In this document: positions 35,073 to 47,768 of the stretch, piece by piece
Position numbering within the stretch: the first letter of the stretch is position 1
How the letters are laid out: the number at the start of each line of letters is the position of its first letter
Origin: Congeria kusceri
Taxonomy: Eukaryota; Mollusca; Bivalvia; Myida; Dreissenidae
Direction of reading: 5' to 3'
Length of the DNA: 64,000 nt
NCBI GenBank assembly: GCA_027627225.1
Contig: CM051036.1
Span: 34,553,426 to 34,617,425 of the forward strand
The notes under the pieces: model-generated
What the model was told of the DNA's origin: nothing
What the model saw: only the letters and a program-made list of their open reading frames with translations
Database searches by the model: none
Program-made: the position numbers and the translations under genes

Positions 35073-35699
35073 AAAACAACGTATACACTTTTAACAGATA
35101 AACGATGTGAAAAATAATAGATCTACATGACTGTACGATGATTATTTAAGTTAACTATTTTTCTTCATGTATTTTTATCGTTAATATCTAACGTGCATAA
35201 ATATTGCATATTTTTATATAAAGACATCTTATTTACGTTTGCTGGATAAGCTTAATTTTCTTTGTCTAATAAAACTTTTCACGTCTTCTGTTTTGTTCTA
35301 TAAAAATTTACATGCTAACCATATGTAACTGCAAACAACTATAGTTTCTTGTAAAACGAGAAAAAAAGTGCATGCATGTAGTAATCGGTATTTCCAAAGA
35401 TGTAAACCGTGTCAACATTCTAATCGTCTCAATTCCTACTACCAGAACTCGTACAGAAATATTAATACAAATGCTTATACTGAATCGTTGTTCATCAACT
35501 ATCATGCAACAGTCCACAATTTATTTATTTCACCGTCAAAGCGACAATAAAAATGAAAAAGCGAGTATTTTTTTTACTGAGAAATTCCGTCGTTGAAACC
35601 ATTTGAAGCGGGTGAGATCCACAGACGACGACGACACATATTAATAAGAAGAGTAGACAGATGATAGTCCGCAAGGTTTTCTGTCCATACATTACGTTA

Positions 35700-36135
35700 C
35701 TTTCCATCTATTAATATATCTTCTCCCCATCCGCCCATTACATTACTTCCCATCTATTAATGTCTTCTTCCAATCTGTCCATTACATTACTTTCCATCTA
35801 TTAATATCTACTTCCCGTCTATCCATTACATTACCACTATCTACTTCCCGTCTATCCATTACATTACTTCCAATCTATGTATATGTACTTACCGTCCATC
35901 CATTACATTACTGCCCATCTATTAATATCTTCTTCCCTTCTGTCCATTACGTCAAATCCCATCTACCAATATATACTTCCCGTCTATCCATTACATTACT
36001 TCCCATCTACCAATATCTACTTCCCGTCTATACATTACATTACCTCCTGTCTATCAATAGCGTCTTCTCATCTATCAATAACTTCTTCCCATCTGTCAAT
36101 TACATTAATTCCAACCTATAAATATTTACTTCCCG
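35700..36135. repeat. 44-bp degenerate tandem repeat, array 1
   Basis: Units built from CCATTACATTACTTCCCATC and TATCAATATCTACTTCCCGT. The same family appears at 42900-43050 and 57360-59300, and inverted at 57180-57240. Confidence 0.85.
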
Positions 36136-36369
36136 TTAGCAGTCGTGTGACCAAACAACTAATGCGTCATCAGATACGTCATAAATGGCGTATCTAACTG
36201 GTCAACTTGGTCACTCACGAGTGGAGACAAGTTTTTCTGCGTGGAATAAAATGGAAGATAAATGAAATAATAATTTAATTCACGATTTTAATGCCACATT
36301 AGATTATTTAAGTGCGAAAATGTATTTATTATCAGTTGACTATTATAACTCCAGAGCGAATATAGATCT

Positions 36370-37020
36370 ACAGAGGATTTAGCGGAATTCGTCTTTTCTT
36401 GGGCCAACAGTCAGCCACTTGGCATCCAGTTCCTTGTCCGTAACAGGCGCCTCAGGAACTGATAAACAGCATATCCAGGCGTTAAAGGACTCTTCAGCAA
36501 GTATACGCTTCCTTCTAACTTAAGCAGAATGACTCCCGTCATAGAAATCTGACGAAGCAATCAAGGTACGTTGAACATGAAAAGAAATTGTGCTAGATAC
36601 ATCGAAACACAAGTTACGACCATTGAAGCGAGATTTCGCAGTCGACACTTAACAATGATTTGTTAATGCGCATGCACAGAACCTATTCCTTCAAGACGAA
36701 TACGCATCGTTGATTGTCAATAACCAGTTTGATGATTCCATTGCAAAACTGTTTGAAGCCTAAAGAATACTTCCAGTCTGAAACCGAAGTCACTAGAGAC
36801 CCTTCGCTCCGTTGCCGCTATATCCGCCGCCAGTCGAACAGCAGGTGCTGCCCAACGTGGCTAGTCGTTCCGGCCCCGTGGACGGCCTAGAGGTTATAAA
36901 GTTTACGCAACCCGCCAGGACGTCTACCAGACCTTCTCACAGAGGCCATTGCCGCGACGCCTACATCGTGACAACGCCAACGACGAAGACTGACCTGAGT
37001 ATTGGATCGTGATCTGTGTA
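36370..37020. other. GC-richer segment, possibly a decayed retroelement
   Basis: Base composition rises relative to neighbours. The longest frame (36812-37012, plus) has no recognisable domain. It sits between the 44-bp array and the roughly 160-bp array, the same partners that flank the DIRS relic near 56.5 kb, so it may be another part of that element. This is inference only. Confidence 0.35.
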
Positions 37021-37109
37021 TTGGATTAAGAAATGTGTTTTACGCTACCATTTAGCTCGACTATTCAAATAATAGGTGAGCTTTCCTACTCGCCCCGGCG
37101 TTGGCGTCC

Positions 37110-37720
37110 GCGTCTGAACTTGGTTAAAGTTTATATTTAAAAATCTTGTTACTTCAAAACTACACAGTTATTTACTTGAAACTTGGAATATACCTTTATC
37201 GCCAACTCCAGCATCAGGTGCAATATTGCCCATACCTCAGTTTTGACCGAGTTTTGCCCGTTTTTATATAGATTTACTGGTTTAAGTTTACATGTATTTT
37301 CAAAAGTCTTGTAACTTCAAAAATACACATGTTATTCACTGAAACTTTTGTCTGTACTTTTGTCATCAACTCCAAAATCAAGTCCAACATTCCCGATAGC
37401 TCTTTTTTTTGACAAGTTATGCCCCTTTTCGCATATATTTTTGGGTTGAAGTTTTTATTTAAATGTCTGGTTACTACACACTTCATAGGTTATTCACTTG
37501 AAACATGGAATATACCTTTGCTATCAACTCCAGCATCAGGTGCAACATTCCCCATAACTGTTTTGTATTTTGGCATAGTAATATCCATTTTCACATACAT
37601 TTTCAAATTAGGTTTTTATTCAAAAGTTTTAAAACATTAAAAATTGATATGTTATTAACTTGTAACTTGGAATATACCTTTGTCATCAACTACTATGGAA
37701 GGGAATATCCGACTGTACAA
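37110..37720. repeat. About 160-bp tandem repeat, array 1 (about 4 units)
   Basis: The landmark ACTTGAAACTTGGAATATACC recurs near 37173, 37495 and 37657, with a diverged copy near 37337. Units also share CATCAACTCCAGCATCAGGT and a CCCCTTTTTCACATA-like block. The second array is 55768-56255. Confidence 0.8.
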
Positions 37721-38549
37721 GCATGTTGCTAAATGATAATTGCATGTTGCTAAATGATAATTGCATGCTGCTTAATTACATTTTCGTGTTGCTTAATGAC
37801 AATTGAATATTGCATTGTGCTATTTGTTACAAACTAACTGCAACTTCCGTGCGTCTTTGTGCTTCTATCAGTTAGTGGCACGAAGCTTGCATCTGTCGTT
37901 ACTCAATAATTTTAAATCACATATTCTTGCGTGTAAGTGACAAATTAATCCATTCAGTAGCATGCTTATTCAAACAAATTTGTATTGCTTTGTACATTTT
38001 ACATTAGGAAGTTGATTCTTCAGAAGTAATTCTGATTAATTTATTTAAAATTGAAAGTTCCGCAAGGCGAAAGCAATAAGCACTACGCATGTTAAAGTTA
38101 ATTAATTTCGACTTGACCATTTGTAATATCTAATTCACTTGTAACCGGCAACCAGAAATCCCGCCGTAAAATTGCTGGGAGATATCTAACTCCAAGCGAC
38201 TTGTTGACTAGTTAAGCTCCTGGCTATTTTGGTCGAAAGAAGGTCCCGTTGTTAGTCCCGCCTCTGCGAATCAGTAAACGGCAGAGGAAAGCTTTTCTTA
38301 GCGAGCACAAGCATGGCGATGTTGAGCCAATAATTTGTCTGTCAGTACGTTCGTCCGTACGTCCGGTTGCCTGTCCGTCACAAAGCATGTCCGATCTTAA
38401 TGCATTAACCATTATAAGGAATTCATTGAAAAAAGATAGTAATGTGTTCAGTGTATCAGTCCTGACAGCTTGCGCACTAATTAACTGCCTTCCCGGCCGT
38501 CCATATCAACTTTCAATGCAATCCCGCGGTCGCTATCGATCAAAATCGA

Positions 38550-39105
38550 GAGTGTACAAAAGCCCTTTGTCCAAAAGCCCCTTGGTCTAAAAATGCACAC
38601 TTGGACATAAGCCCCATAGTATATTTGAGAGAGTGGACATAAGCCCCTTGGTCGATTTAACAGGGTGGACATAAGCCCCTTGATGATTATGAAGTAGTGG
38701 ACAAAAGTCCCTTTCTGATATTGTATATTGTGTATGCAGTTCAATAGAGAATTCCATCCATCAAAGGGAAACTTTTCATGAATAACAATCAACTGTTGAC
38801 ACACTGATAACTTTAATTAATTGTATTTAAGTTTATGTACTTCAAACAACAAAAGTTTAACCGTTTGTATGTAAGAAATTACAATAAAAACGTGCAACTG
38901 TAATTGCAGTTTAATGGATACACAACATTAAAATCACCAAGGGGCTTTTGTCCACTCTGTGATCTCTACCGAGGGGCTTATGTCCACCCTGTTTAATCGA
39001 CCAAGGGGCTTATGTCCACTCTCTCAAATATACCAACGGGCTTATGTCCATGTGTGCATTTTTAGACCAAGCGGCTTTTGGGCAAGGGGCTTTTGTCCGG
39101 ATACC
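38550..39105. mobile_element. MULE-like foldback MITE, 556 bp, 9-bp target duplication
   Basis: Terminal inverted repeats of about 165 bp (38550-38712 and 38935-39105) are themselves built from the recurring motif GGACATAAGCCCCTTGGT. A perfect 9-bp direct repeat CAAAATCGA flanks the element (38541-38549 and 39106-39114). Long TIRs with a 9-bp duplication are the Mutator-like pattern (established). The centre is AT-rich and non-coding. Confidence 0.85.
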
Positions 39106-39114
39106 CAAAATCGA

Positions 39115-40514
39115 TGATAAGATTTAACATTGAATTGAATAGGAAAATTAAGAACTGTGTACTTCAAACATTCATATTTTTGTTAATAATGTAAATATCA
39201 AAATTGCACAAGTTGCATTTGAATCGAGATTGGTATGTTTTTCGTTTTGATAACTTAACGTTTGAACCGTCGTTTTAAGGTTTTAAAAGTATAGGTGTCA
39301 TTTTGTTCTTATGACACCAATTTGGTAAAATGTGCTGACAACGGGTTAGGAAATTGCTGCAAAATCAGTATTTCTATAATTAAATTCAAAATTGCACAGG
39401 TGGAATTAGCTAGGAAAATCATTTTCGTTTATCAACTTTAGTATCACTTGTTATTGTAATGCTAGTGGTAATTTTCACCCATTCACGGAAATGTACGAAG
39501 TTCATCTCGGTATTTTCCGGTCTTGAATCGGCAATAAATTACGGACTGCAATAAAACTGGCATTATGCTTAATCATATATTGGTTGAACTGGTATTGAAA
39601 CTTAATTGAAAGTTGATTTTCTATATAGAGATTTATCTAGAGTAAGTATACAAGAGGATGCACATTGAATATATACTTTGTTTTTATTTATTTTATGGTT
39701 ATGGTCATTCATTAGTTCAGGATTTAATGTATCATAACCTATTATGTTTTATTTATCATTTTAAGGCAGAAAAAATGCACAGTTAATTTAATTTAAAAAA
39801 AATAAAATAATAAAACTACCGTTTATGGTTATATTCTATCAAAATGGATTTTGTTGTATTTTTTAAATTTTATTAAGTGGCATGTTTATCCCAGCCTGTG
39901 TCATATTGTTGCCGTACACACGGATCTGGATCCATGTCATGTACAAATATACAGGATAAACACCGTGTGTCACCTTCATTCATTAATTTGTAATTAATTT
40001 TTTCTACGTACTCTTAATGAGCGTTCCATTCTTGTCCTATGCGTCTTAAAAAGTGAAAAAATAATATCGCATATAAAACTTCTTAACTGTTATTTTTTTG
40101 CGAAAAAAAAGTAGCCAATCTTTGAATTCTTTATTTCAGTACCGGCAACACGTTATAGTTATTACGTTAACAAAAGGTGATAATAAGGTGATAATTAGGA
40201 CATAAACAGGACTACCTATTTGTCTTTCTAAGTGGTTTACATCAAATCAAATATTACCGACATAATTATGAGACTTAAATCAAAAAAAAAATAAACCGGC
40301 GATTATTACTGCTGGATTTTTGGAAAATTTTCACTGAACGTTTTTTTCGGCATATTGTCACTTTAAAAAAAAAAAAAAAGAATAAATAGTATTTTTCACT
40401 GATTTATTTGTCATATGGAAGAAACTTCCTCAGCTGCCAAAATAACTTTAGCTTGACTCTTCAGCTGTGGACCCGACTATAGCCAACATAATCCGATAAG
40501 ATTTATGACCGTGT
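39115..40514. other. No gene; AT-rich
   Basis: No conserved coding, SINE or tandem array recognised. Confidence 0.5.
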
Positions 40515-40874
40515 CATAAAGTGTGTGTATTTCGAAGTTTATGAGGTCCTTCTGCGCCTAAGGCTGCATAATGTGAGGTCCCGGAGTGTGTCCCTAGGTC
40601 CCTACCTAATTAACGTACTAGAGACTCACGAAAGTTGGGACGAATTTTGAATCATAGCTGCATTTAGCAAATTATTTGTTACTGAAAGATATTTTTTTAA
40701 TTTTGGTGTGGTATTGTGCTGTGGGGGGGGGGGGGGAAGCCTGGAGTACCCGGAGGAAACCCCACCTGCCCGGTATGGTGACCACCAACGAAACTCACAT
40801 GCGCCGAGTGGGAAGCGAACCCGGGACGCCTAGGTGAGAAGCGAGTGAACCAACCATTGCGCTAGCTAGACAGC
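40515..40874 (-). mobile_element. tRNA-derived SINE C, copy 1 (minus)
   Basis: Read on the minus strand, the head at about 40874 carries A-box-like TAGCTAGCGCAATGGTT and B-box GGTTCGCTTCC (40821-40811). The body contains GGTGGTCACCATACCGGGC and CCAACTTTCG and ends near 40515 with TCGAAATACACACA. It is interrupted by a G-run at about 40722-40736. The copy at 41694-42025 has the opposite orientation. Confidence 0.7.
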
Positions 40875-41693
40875 CATCCGTGACATAAAGATGGTTATCT
40901 GACCCCCCCCACCCCCACCCCATCCGTTATTAGGGATTATCTGGGCAGTCCGAGGGATTACGTCGCATTATGATCATTTTTTATAAAAACGCAATACTAT
41001 ATTAAATTTTAATATGTTTGCTTATTATAATTAAGGTTACCGTAGTTTAGACAGGTATATTATATTTTTACTGAAATCAGTATATATGTTAACATATTTA
41101 TGCATGCAATAAGAGGGAAAGATAAAACCAATCTCTTTAAATAAAAGTAGCTAATTCAGAATTGTTACGGGATCATTGCAGAAAATAGAAGTATACACTA
41201 CTGAAAAAAACTGGTATGGTCCCTTTTTCAAAATTTAAATAAAATTGTATTAGTTAATTGGTAAGAAATTGGAGTTTCAGAAATAATTTGCAAAAATCCT
41301 GAGAAATCTTTAATAAAACCGAGATAAGCAGTTAAGTAACAACCTCCCTATATGTTCTATAATCGATTTTCTGCCTGAGGAAGGTTCTTCGATATGCGTC
41401 AGAATGCACTTCTCGGCCTTGTAACGTATAGCATTCAATTATTGATTTTTTCATGATAAGGCTATACAACTTATCGCTTCAAGCACTTGTCCGGTGATCT
41501 TCGGAACATTGCCGAAAATATGGATCGATACTCGCTCGACCCTTTAAGCGCTTGACAGAGCAGACGCTTCGCTGATTAGCGCGACAAGGCTAGATACGAT
41601 TATGGTACATTAAGTTGGATATGTGTCCGTACGGATGACTTTCAGGCATACATCTTGTCCGTTCTACAACTTCTGAATAGCTTGAAGCAACTC

Positions 41694-42025
41694 CGGCTAG
41701 CTCAGTGGTTAGTAGACTCGCTTTTTATTTAGGCGGCCCGGGTTTACTCCGTATGGTTGGTGGTCAACATACCGGATAGCTGGGGTTTCCTCTTGTACTC
41801 CACCCTCCACTGTGTACTGAGCGCCCCCCTCCCCCCGAACAGCACAACCCCACACCAAAACGAAAAAATACAACAGTAACAGCTATGATTCAAAATTCGT
41901 CCCAACTTTCGATGAGTTTAAAAGTAAATAAGGCAGGGGTGCTGGTACATACCCCGGGACCCCACGAAATGCAGCGGCGCGGAGGGACCTCACAAACTAC
42001 GAAATACACACATTCAATACACACA
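41694..42025 (+). mobile_element. tRNA-derived SINE C, copy 2 (plus)
   Basis: Head GGCTAGCTCAGTGGTTAG, then a decayed B box (GGTTTACTCC), then the body shared with 40515-40874 (TTGGTGGTCAACATACCGG, CCCAACTTTCG, CGAAATACACACA). It ends in an ACAC-rich tail. Confidence 0.7.
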
Positions 42026-42562
42026 CGCACGCAAACACACACCTACACATGCATTCGTCCCGTCTGTCCATGACTGTGTATACATATGCAAAAAATGTTG
42101 ATCTATCTACTGCTTGGGTTACTCGTGAATATTCATGAAATTGATAATAGAGATCCACAACAACAATAAATCGCTATAATTCGTCTATATATCGTATTTT
42201 GTTTATTATTTAATGTTTGTTCTGTAATTAAAATTCTTTGTTTAATAAATATTCTTAACGATTACATTTTTACGCGAAATGTACGTTCAACAAAACTAGC
42301 TCGGACTCCAAAAGTGTTATTTCGACAAAGCAGTCTGCATATCTCCGGAAACTATCGAACATCTAATTTTGATGTCAAGAGTTGTCTCCCGTATATAGTA
42401 ATTTGCGCTAGAAAGTCAAATTCGTATTGGTTTCCTGTGATATTATAATGCATATAAGACAACTTAAAGTTTTGATATCGCGAAAAAACAACAATTCTAC
42501 ATCATTATTAACATATTTCTGATGTGCATGCAAAATTTCAGACCGATCCACAAAGTAAAAAC

Positions 42563-42897
42563 GTGACCATAAGCAAACACTTGGCGCGAAATCAAATCGT
42601 GGACAAGCACATGATAAAAACGTGGACAACGTAAGATCCTTGCGTTGTTATGTTTATTTATTTAATTAGTGTTTGTTGTTTCATTTTAACACTTAATATA
42701 TGTACCTGGACCAATAATGCAACATGTCTGTGTTATGGTTATAAAAAATAATGATAAAATTCAAATTTTGTACAAAATAAATCTTCAATCTCCTCATAAT
42801 CGTCTCCCCTGAACACTTCCAAAGTTTTTTACTGATGGTGGCAGTGGTATTACTGAAGAGTACCAATGGGAAGTAACCACTGCGAGGAGTTTGACCT
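42563..42897. repeat. Dispersed repeat D, copy 1
   Basis: About 335 bp matching 55418-55768. Landmarks: CGTGACCATAAGCAAACAC, TTGGCGCGAAAT, ATCCTTGCGTTGTTATGTTT, AATGCAACATGTCTGTGT and AAGTAACCACTGCGAG. Followed directly by the 44-bp repeat family. Confidence 0.8.
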
Positions 42898-43050
42898 CCC
42901 ATGTATAAATATCTAACTCCCGTTTATTCATCACATTACTTCACATATATCAATATTTTACTTCTTGTGTATCCATAACATTACTTCCCATTTATTCAAT
43001 ATATATCTGTCTATTCATTACATTACTTCCCGTGTATTAATATGTACTTA
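42898..43050. repeat. 44-bp degenerate tandem repeat, array 2 (short)
   Basis: Three to four units with CATTACATTACTTCCC and TATCAATATTTTACTTC cores, contiguous with repeat D. Confidence 0.75.
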
Positions 43051-43054
43051 CTTG

Positions 43055-43195
43055 AGTACCGATTTTCCAGTACTCATCAGTACTCAGTATTCATCTTAAA
43101 TCATGAGTACAATACTCGTACTGACTCGAGTACTGGAGCAAAATAATCAGTACTTATGAGTATTTTATGAGTACTCCATGAGTACTTTACACTTA
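43055..43195. repeat. Cluster of GAGTACT-type heptamers
   Basis: At least ten ACTC or GAGTACT half-sites lie within 140 bp, with irregular spacing and both orientations (GAGTACT/AGTACTC, partly palindromic). Simple-sequence origin likely. Confidence 0.6.
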
Positions 43196-43632
43196 AATCG
43201 AAGTTAATATGAAATAAAATTCAACTAAGTTATCATATATCCAGTATTGATAGTGTACACAGATTTGTGAATTTTAAAGGATCAATAGAATTACCCTAAG
43301 GGCATACACTGAGTAGCTACATGTATATACAATAGAAACCAATTATGATATTAACACCTTTACAAACTGGCAGATTTCAGTTGGAATAGAAGCCACAAAT
43401 TCTCGTCCTTAGGCTTGTACAGACTCAGATAAAGTAACCTGCTCAAGATTTCTGGATTCAGGGATTTAAGTAGATTTTCAAAACCAGGAGTCGAATGACA
43501 CCTAGCTTAAAATTGCGAACATCTTTTCAAAATGGCCACCGTACTCGGGCACCCCCGATTCCAAAATGATATTTTTGGCAATGTACATTGGGATACAAAA
43601 CTTGCCTACTTTCGGACTTAACCCCCTTTTTT

Positions 43633-44065
43633 TCCCATGATAGGCCACGGGGGTAGGTCTTCACTTAATGCTGCTTTGGCGCGACAGGACCGGTAAATCA
43701 ACATCAAACAACAACAACAAAACAGCACGACCGGCCTCGTTTAAAACGAACAATTACAAACAGGAAGCGTCAGCATCAGCCCCGGGAACCAGTACGCTTC
43801 TGGTCCCTAAATGCCTGGCTTCGGGTTGCCCGCAATAAAGGAGACTTCTAACGTAATTTCTTGAACAAAAAGTTAGAACACCGGAAGTAAATCTGGTTTT
43901 TCCAACCGCCTTCAAAGGACGACATTGCACATAAAAGTATAATGAACTGTACAGGAAATGTGATCCCCAAATCGTGATTCTACTGTACCCATTGTATTGA
44001 AATTTAACAATGCTGATCTAAACGTTCCGATTTCGGTAATTACGAAATAGTAGCTTGAATATGCC
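43633..44065. repeat. Dispersed repeat B, copy 2
   Basis: Matches 29733-30175 over its whole length in the same orientation, with scattered substitutions and small indels. Confidence 0.8.
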
Positions 44066-44550
44066 GAATTGTTCGCATGTTAACTGTTCTAAGATATTTT
44101 AACAATGGTAGTAATCTTTGCGAGCGAATCTCAAAGTTGGCATACTGCGATGTCTCGATTAATTATGATTTCACGGACTATCTGGAAATAGAAGACATAT
44201 ATGTAAAATTTGAATAGCGCAAAGTACGAAGGTCTAACTTCAATGATCTATGACCATTGTACCAACTGAAAAATCGCCTGTGTTTTTGCTTGAAATCTAT
44301 TTTAAGTTGCCATACTGCGAAGCCTATAACTTAAAATCAATTTGCCACGTTCTCACCAACACAGCAGTCTTATACACTTGTTATAATGATCTTCGAACAG
44401 AGGGGATAATCGTATTTTGTGCTATAAAAATATCACATATTTTCGTATTTAAAAATATTGCATGAAAATCATAGTTAACCGAAAGTTCGCTGTATGTAAA
44501 CACCAGAATCGCGGTATGTGAAGTTTGGAAACCATGCTACTTCTATTACT

Positions 44551-44583
<33 letters not shown>

Positions 44584-47400
44584 GTACTACCAGCTGCTGC
44601 GGCTGTTTATATATGAACTGTATACTATTTTGTTGGCATTTATCACCGTGTCTAATACGCACTATGTTTATTTGAAAGGATCCGTGTAAAACAGACACAT
44701 TACATAATCGATTGGGCTTTTTGAAGATCGTATCTACCAAGCGAACATTGTTTCAGTATCGACAGATTTGAATAAAATTTCCAGTAAATCAGTGTGTACA
44801 AGACAAAGGCAAGATACATTCCAAAAAATGCATTAAGGACTAGACAAAATTCATGTTCAACGAACATTATTTCTGCCTAAATGTTTAGAAGCAATATTTC
44901 AAATTAGTGGGCATATGCGCGTCTTTGTTTTACTATTACTACTTTTTAAACTACGTTAATTAACTAAACATTCTGGGGTTTCGTTGGACATGTAAATTTT
45001 TATTTGAATAAGCTAAAAAGGTGTATATAAAACATCAATTAAAACTGCCTGAATACTGGAGTTCATGTCTCAGACACATTTTTAAAAATTCAATAAGGAC
45101 TTCTGTGCTATGGTTAAAATACATTCTACAGGTTCTCTAGCTTCTGCAAATAATAATGCATGACGCATTTCTAAAAAATGTTGGAACTAATTTCAATGGT
45201 TTTGGTGACGCATAGTCTGACGATAAAAAAAACTCGCCTAGCGGTTCTGGCACGCTACTTGCTCTAATAAACCAATACAAACACCTTCTAAACAACGTCT
45301 GGCGAATGATGTGTCCTGAAATGTTTATAACTGAATATAACGTGAATTGAACACAATTAAAAACAGTTTCCAATTATTCAGTGTGGCTTTTGTTGAAACA
45401 TGCAAGCCTACTTGCTACCAGTCGTTCAAAATTGCATTTATTACTATTTTTTAACTTATATATCTACATTTCTTGAGAGAGTGTTTATATTGAAAGGTTG
45501 CAAATTGTGCAAATAACATGTTGTTTTAGTTCGAGAGAAATACGCAACCGACCATTGACAACACATCCATAATGAAAATCTGAAAACTTTTGACGTTTGA
45601 CCATTTTTTCACCTGTTTGAGTCGATATATTAACATAACGTAGATAATATGTGGCCGTTTTCGTATTTTAGTTCTTTTATTGGAATCGTTGAACGCGTTT
45701 TTTTTTAAATAAACCTTTCTAGGTAACGTTGTTTCGACATGTCGTCCGCTGAAAGCCAGAAGGAGACATCAGCATAATGTGCAAAGGATGATAGACACGC
45801 GTGGCTTGAAGGAATGAACTTATTTTACTGTTTATTTATGTGTTGTCCTTCCATACGACAGCATTGCTGTAAGTTGTTTATTGTTTCTATGAATTTCCTA
45901 GAAACTTGTATTGCACAATATTGTTTCGACTTACTTTGTCAACGATTCCGAAGCCCTAAAGAAGAAACTGAACTACTGTATGTATTGCACTGCAGACACA
46001 CCTTTATGAGGACTGCTGTTTTGACACACCTTGTTAATCAATAGTCCTTTTCATATTTAGTTTCAATAAATTTAAAATTGAATTTATCAATTTATCAAAC
46101 AATACATGTTTTCTTTAATGATGTGTGAATATGTACATCAAATTGCGTTGTACATAACGTTATAGAGACAACGTACTTCGTGCGTATATTACGAAAAATA
46201 TGCTGTTTAGATGTATCTAGCTGATAGAAGGGATCAGGTTTAAGTCAGAAATAAATACTGTATAATTTATGCTGGAAATGCCATGACATATTTGTTTGAT
46301 ATTTGTTTGATATTCAGATAGTAAACTCAGTGGATTCTAATGAATAAATGAATCTTTATTACGCTTAGAGCTCTAAGTTATTGCATTATGGGGAATAACT
46401 GGATAGCGTGTTGGATTGAATTTATGTTACACCGTAAATAATGGATGGATTGTAAAATTAATTTTTGGGACCAGTTTTTGATAATACTGTAACGCAAATC
46501 TAAAATGCAGTAAACTAGTTCGTTTTTATTTTAAAGTGAAACAAAGTAATTTTATGGCCTAATAGTGTATAGCTTCTACGCCTCCAAAGTGCATTTGACC
46601 TTTCCAATGAATTTGAAGTACTGAGCAAGACTTCCAATTAATTTGAAGTATTGAGCAAGACTTCCAATCAATTTGAAGAATTTAGCAAGACTTCCAATCA
46701 ATAATACTTGTAAACAAATGTATTGATTTAATCTCTATAATTATTGACCAAAGAAACATTAATCATATTCAACAAAACAAACAATTTGATACCAAGAACG
46801 TATAATAGTTTATTATTTTTTATCATCATAAATCACTCTTTTTTTTAATAATATTCACATAAACCCGAACTTTGGTAGTGATATGACGTCATCAATGGAA
46901 CACAACAAATCGTCCATACAAATTTATGTCAATACATTCATAATTAATGCACTAAAAGTCACTGCAAAGCATCAGTTTATGTTGAACCAAAAACATTATT
47001 ACCAAAAATTGAAGACACTATAGTAAAATACTGTCAATATTGACACGATCTTGGAAATGTCAATTTCAATACACAACTCCAAAATGGCGTCTCCAAACAA
47101 TTTGGCGTTATGAGTTCTCCGATGAAATGGATCGTTGCAATCCATTTCATTTCGCATTTTCAGTATTTTACGAATGAGCATGCGTGTAATGTATGTATTC
47201 GTAGTGAAAACAGTTCACTTATCATTACGAAATGTTAATAATAAGGTATTACCCAGTGAACCTTTAGAAATCCATAACTACATGTACGTGAACGTGTAAA
47301 ATCGGCTCAGCAAAATCAGCGCCGCCATTAGTTTTTCAATATATAAAAACCAGCTCGTTTGGTGATATTTTACGAAAAATGTGGTATGATAAATAGAAAA
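44066..47400. other. No gene recognised; CTA microsatellite and a 30-bp triplet repeat
   Basis: A (CTA)n tract lies at about 44552-44580. About 46595-46705 has a 30-bp tandem unit, GACTTCCAATCAATTTGAAG plus TATTGAGCAA, in roughly three copies. Otherwise AT-rich with no domain-bearing frame. The frame at 45814-46044 has no recognisable features. Confidence 0.55.
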
Positions 47401-47529
47401 ACAGGTTACTGCCTGGTCTTGTGTAATATATCAGGTTCGGCACGAATAAGATAACGGCTCGACAAGCCTCGCCGTTATATTATTCTAAGCCTCACCTGAT
47501 ATATTACACAAGACCAGGCAGTAACCTGT
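47401..47529. repeat. Long near-perfect palindrome (36-bp perfect arms)
   Basis: 47401-47436 is the exact reverse complement of 47494-47529; the outer ends are ACAGGTTACTGCCTGG. The inner segments GAATAAGATAACGGC (about 47444-47458) and GCCGTTATATTATTC (about 47471-47485) also pair with one mismatch. The whole 129 bp can fold into one stem with a short loop. No target duplication seen. Probably a foldback MITE. Confidence 0.85.
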
Positions 47530-47569
47530 TATTCTCTATATTTACTGATGTTAAACGGTTATTTTTCAG

Positions 47570-47768
47570 CGCAATCCGAAGACGACAGAATGGTAACCCT
47601 TAAGTCGACGGCGAAGAGGCCACTTTGGAATTCGTACAATCAGAGGACTTTCATGTACTGTTGAATGTATCCGGGTGGTGAAAAGTATGCAGCCAGTCCG
47701 GGACTCGTACCCGGGACCTCTCGCTTATAGGTGGAGTTCTCTACCAAGCGAGCTAACCGGACCGCTTA
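47570..47768 (-). mobile_element. tRNA-derived SINE (minus)
   Basis: On the minus strand the head at about 47768 reads GGTCCGGTTAGCTCGCTTGG with B box GGTACGAGTCC. The T stem CCGGG/CCCGG is intact, but the acceptor stem pairs only partly (5 of 7) and the anticodon stem is broken, so it is a SINE head and not a working tRNA. The body extends to about 47570; the 3' edge is uncertain. Confidence 0.6.

Noticed and set aside
45814..46044. 76-residue Cys-containing plus-strand frame
   Set aside because: No signal peptide, family motif or splice support.
47690..47768. Minus-strand tRNA gene
   Set aside because: Anticodon stem broken, acceptor stem 5 of 7, and SINE-like sequence continues downstream.
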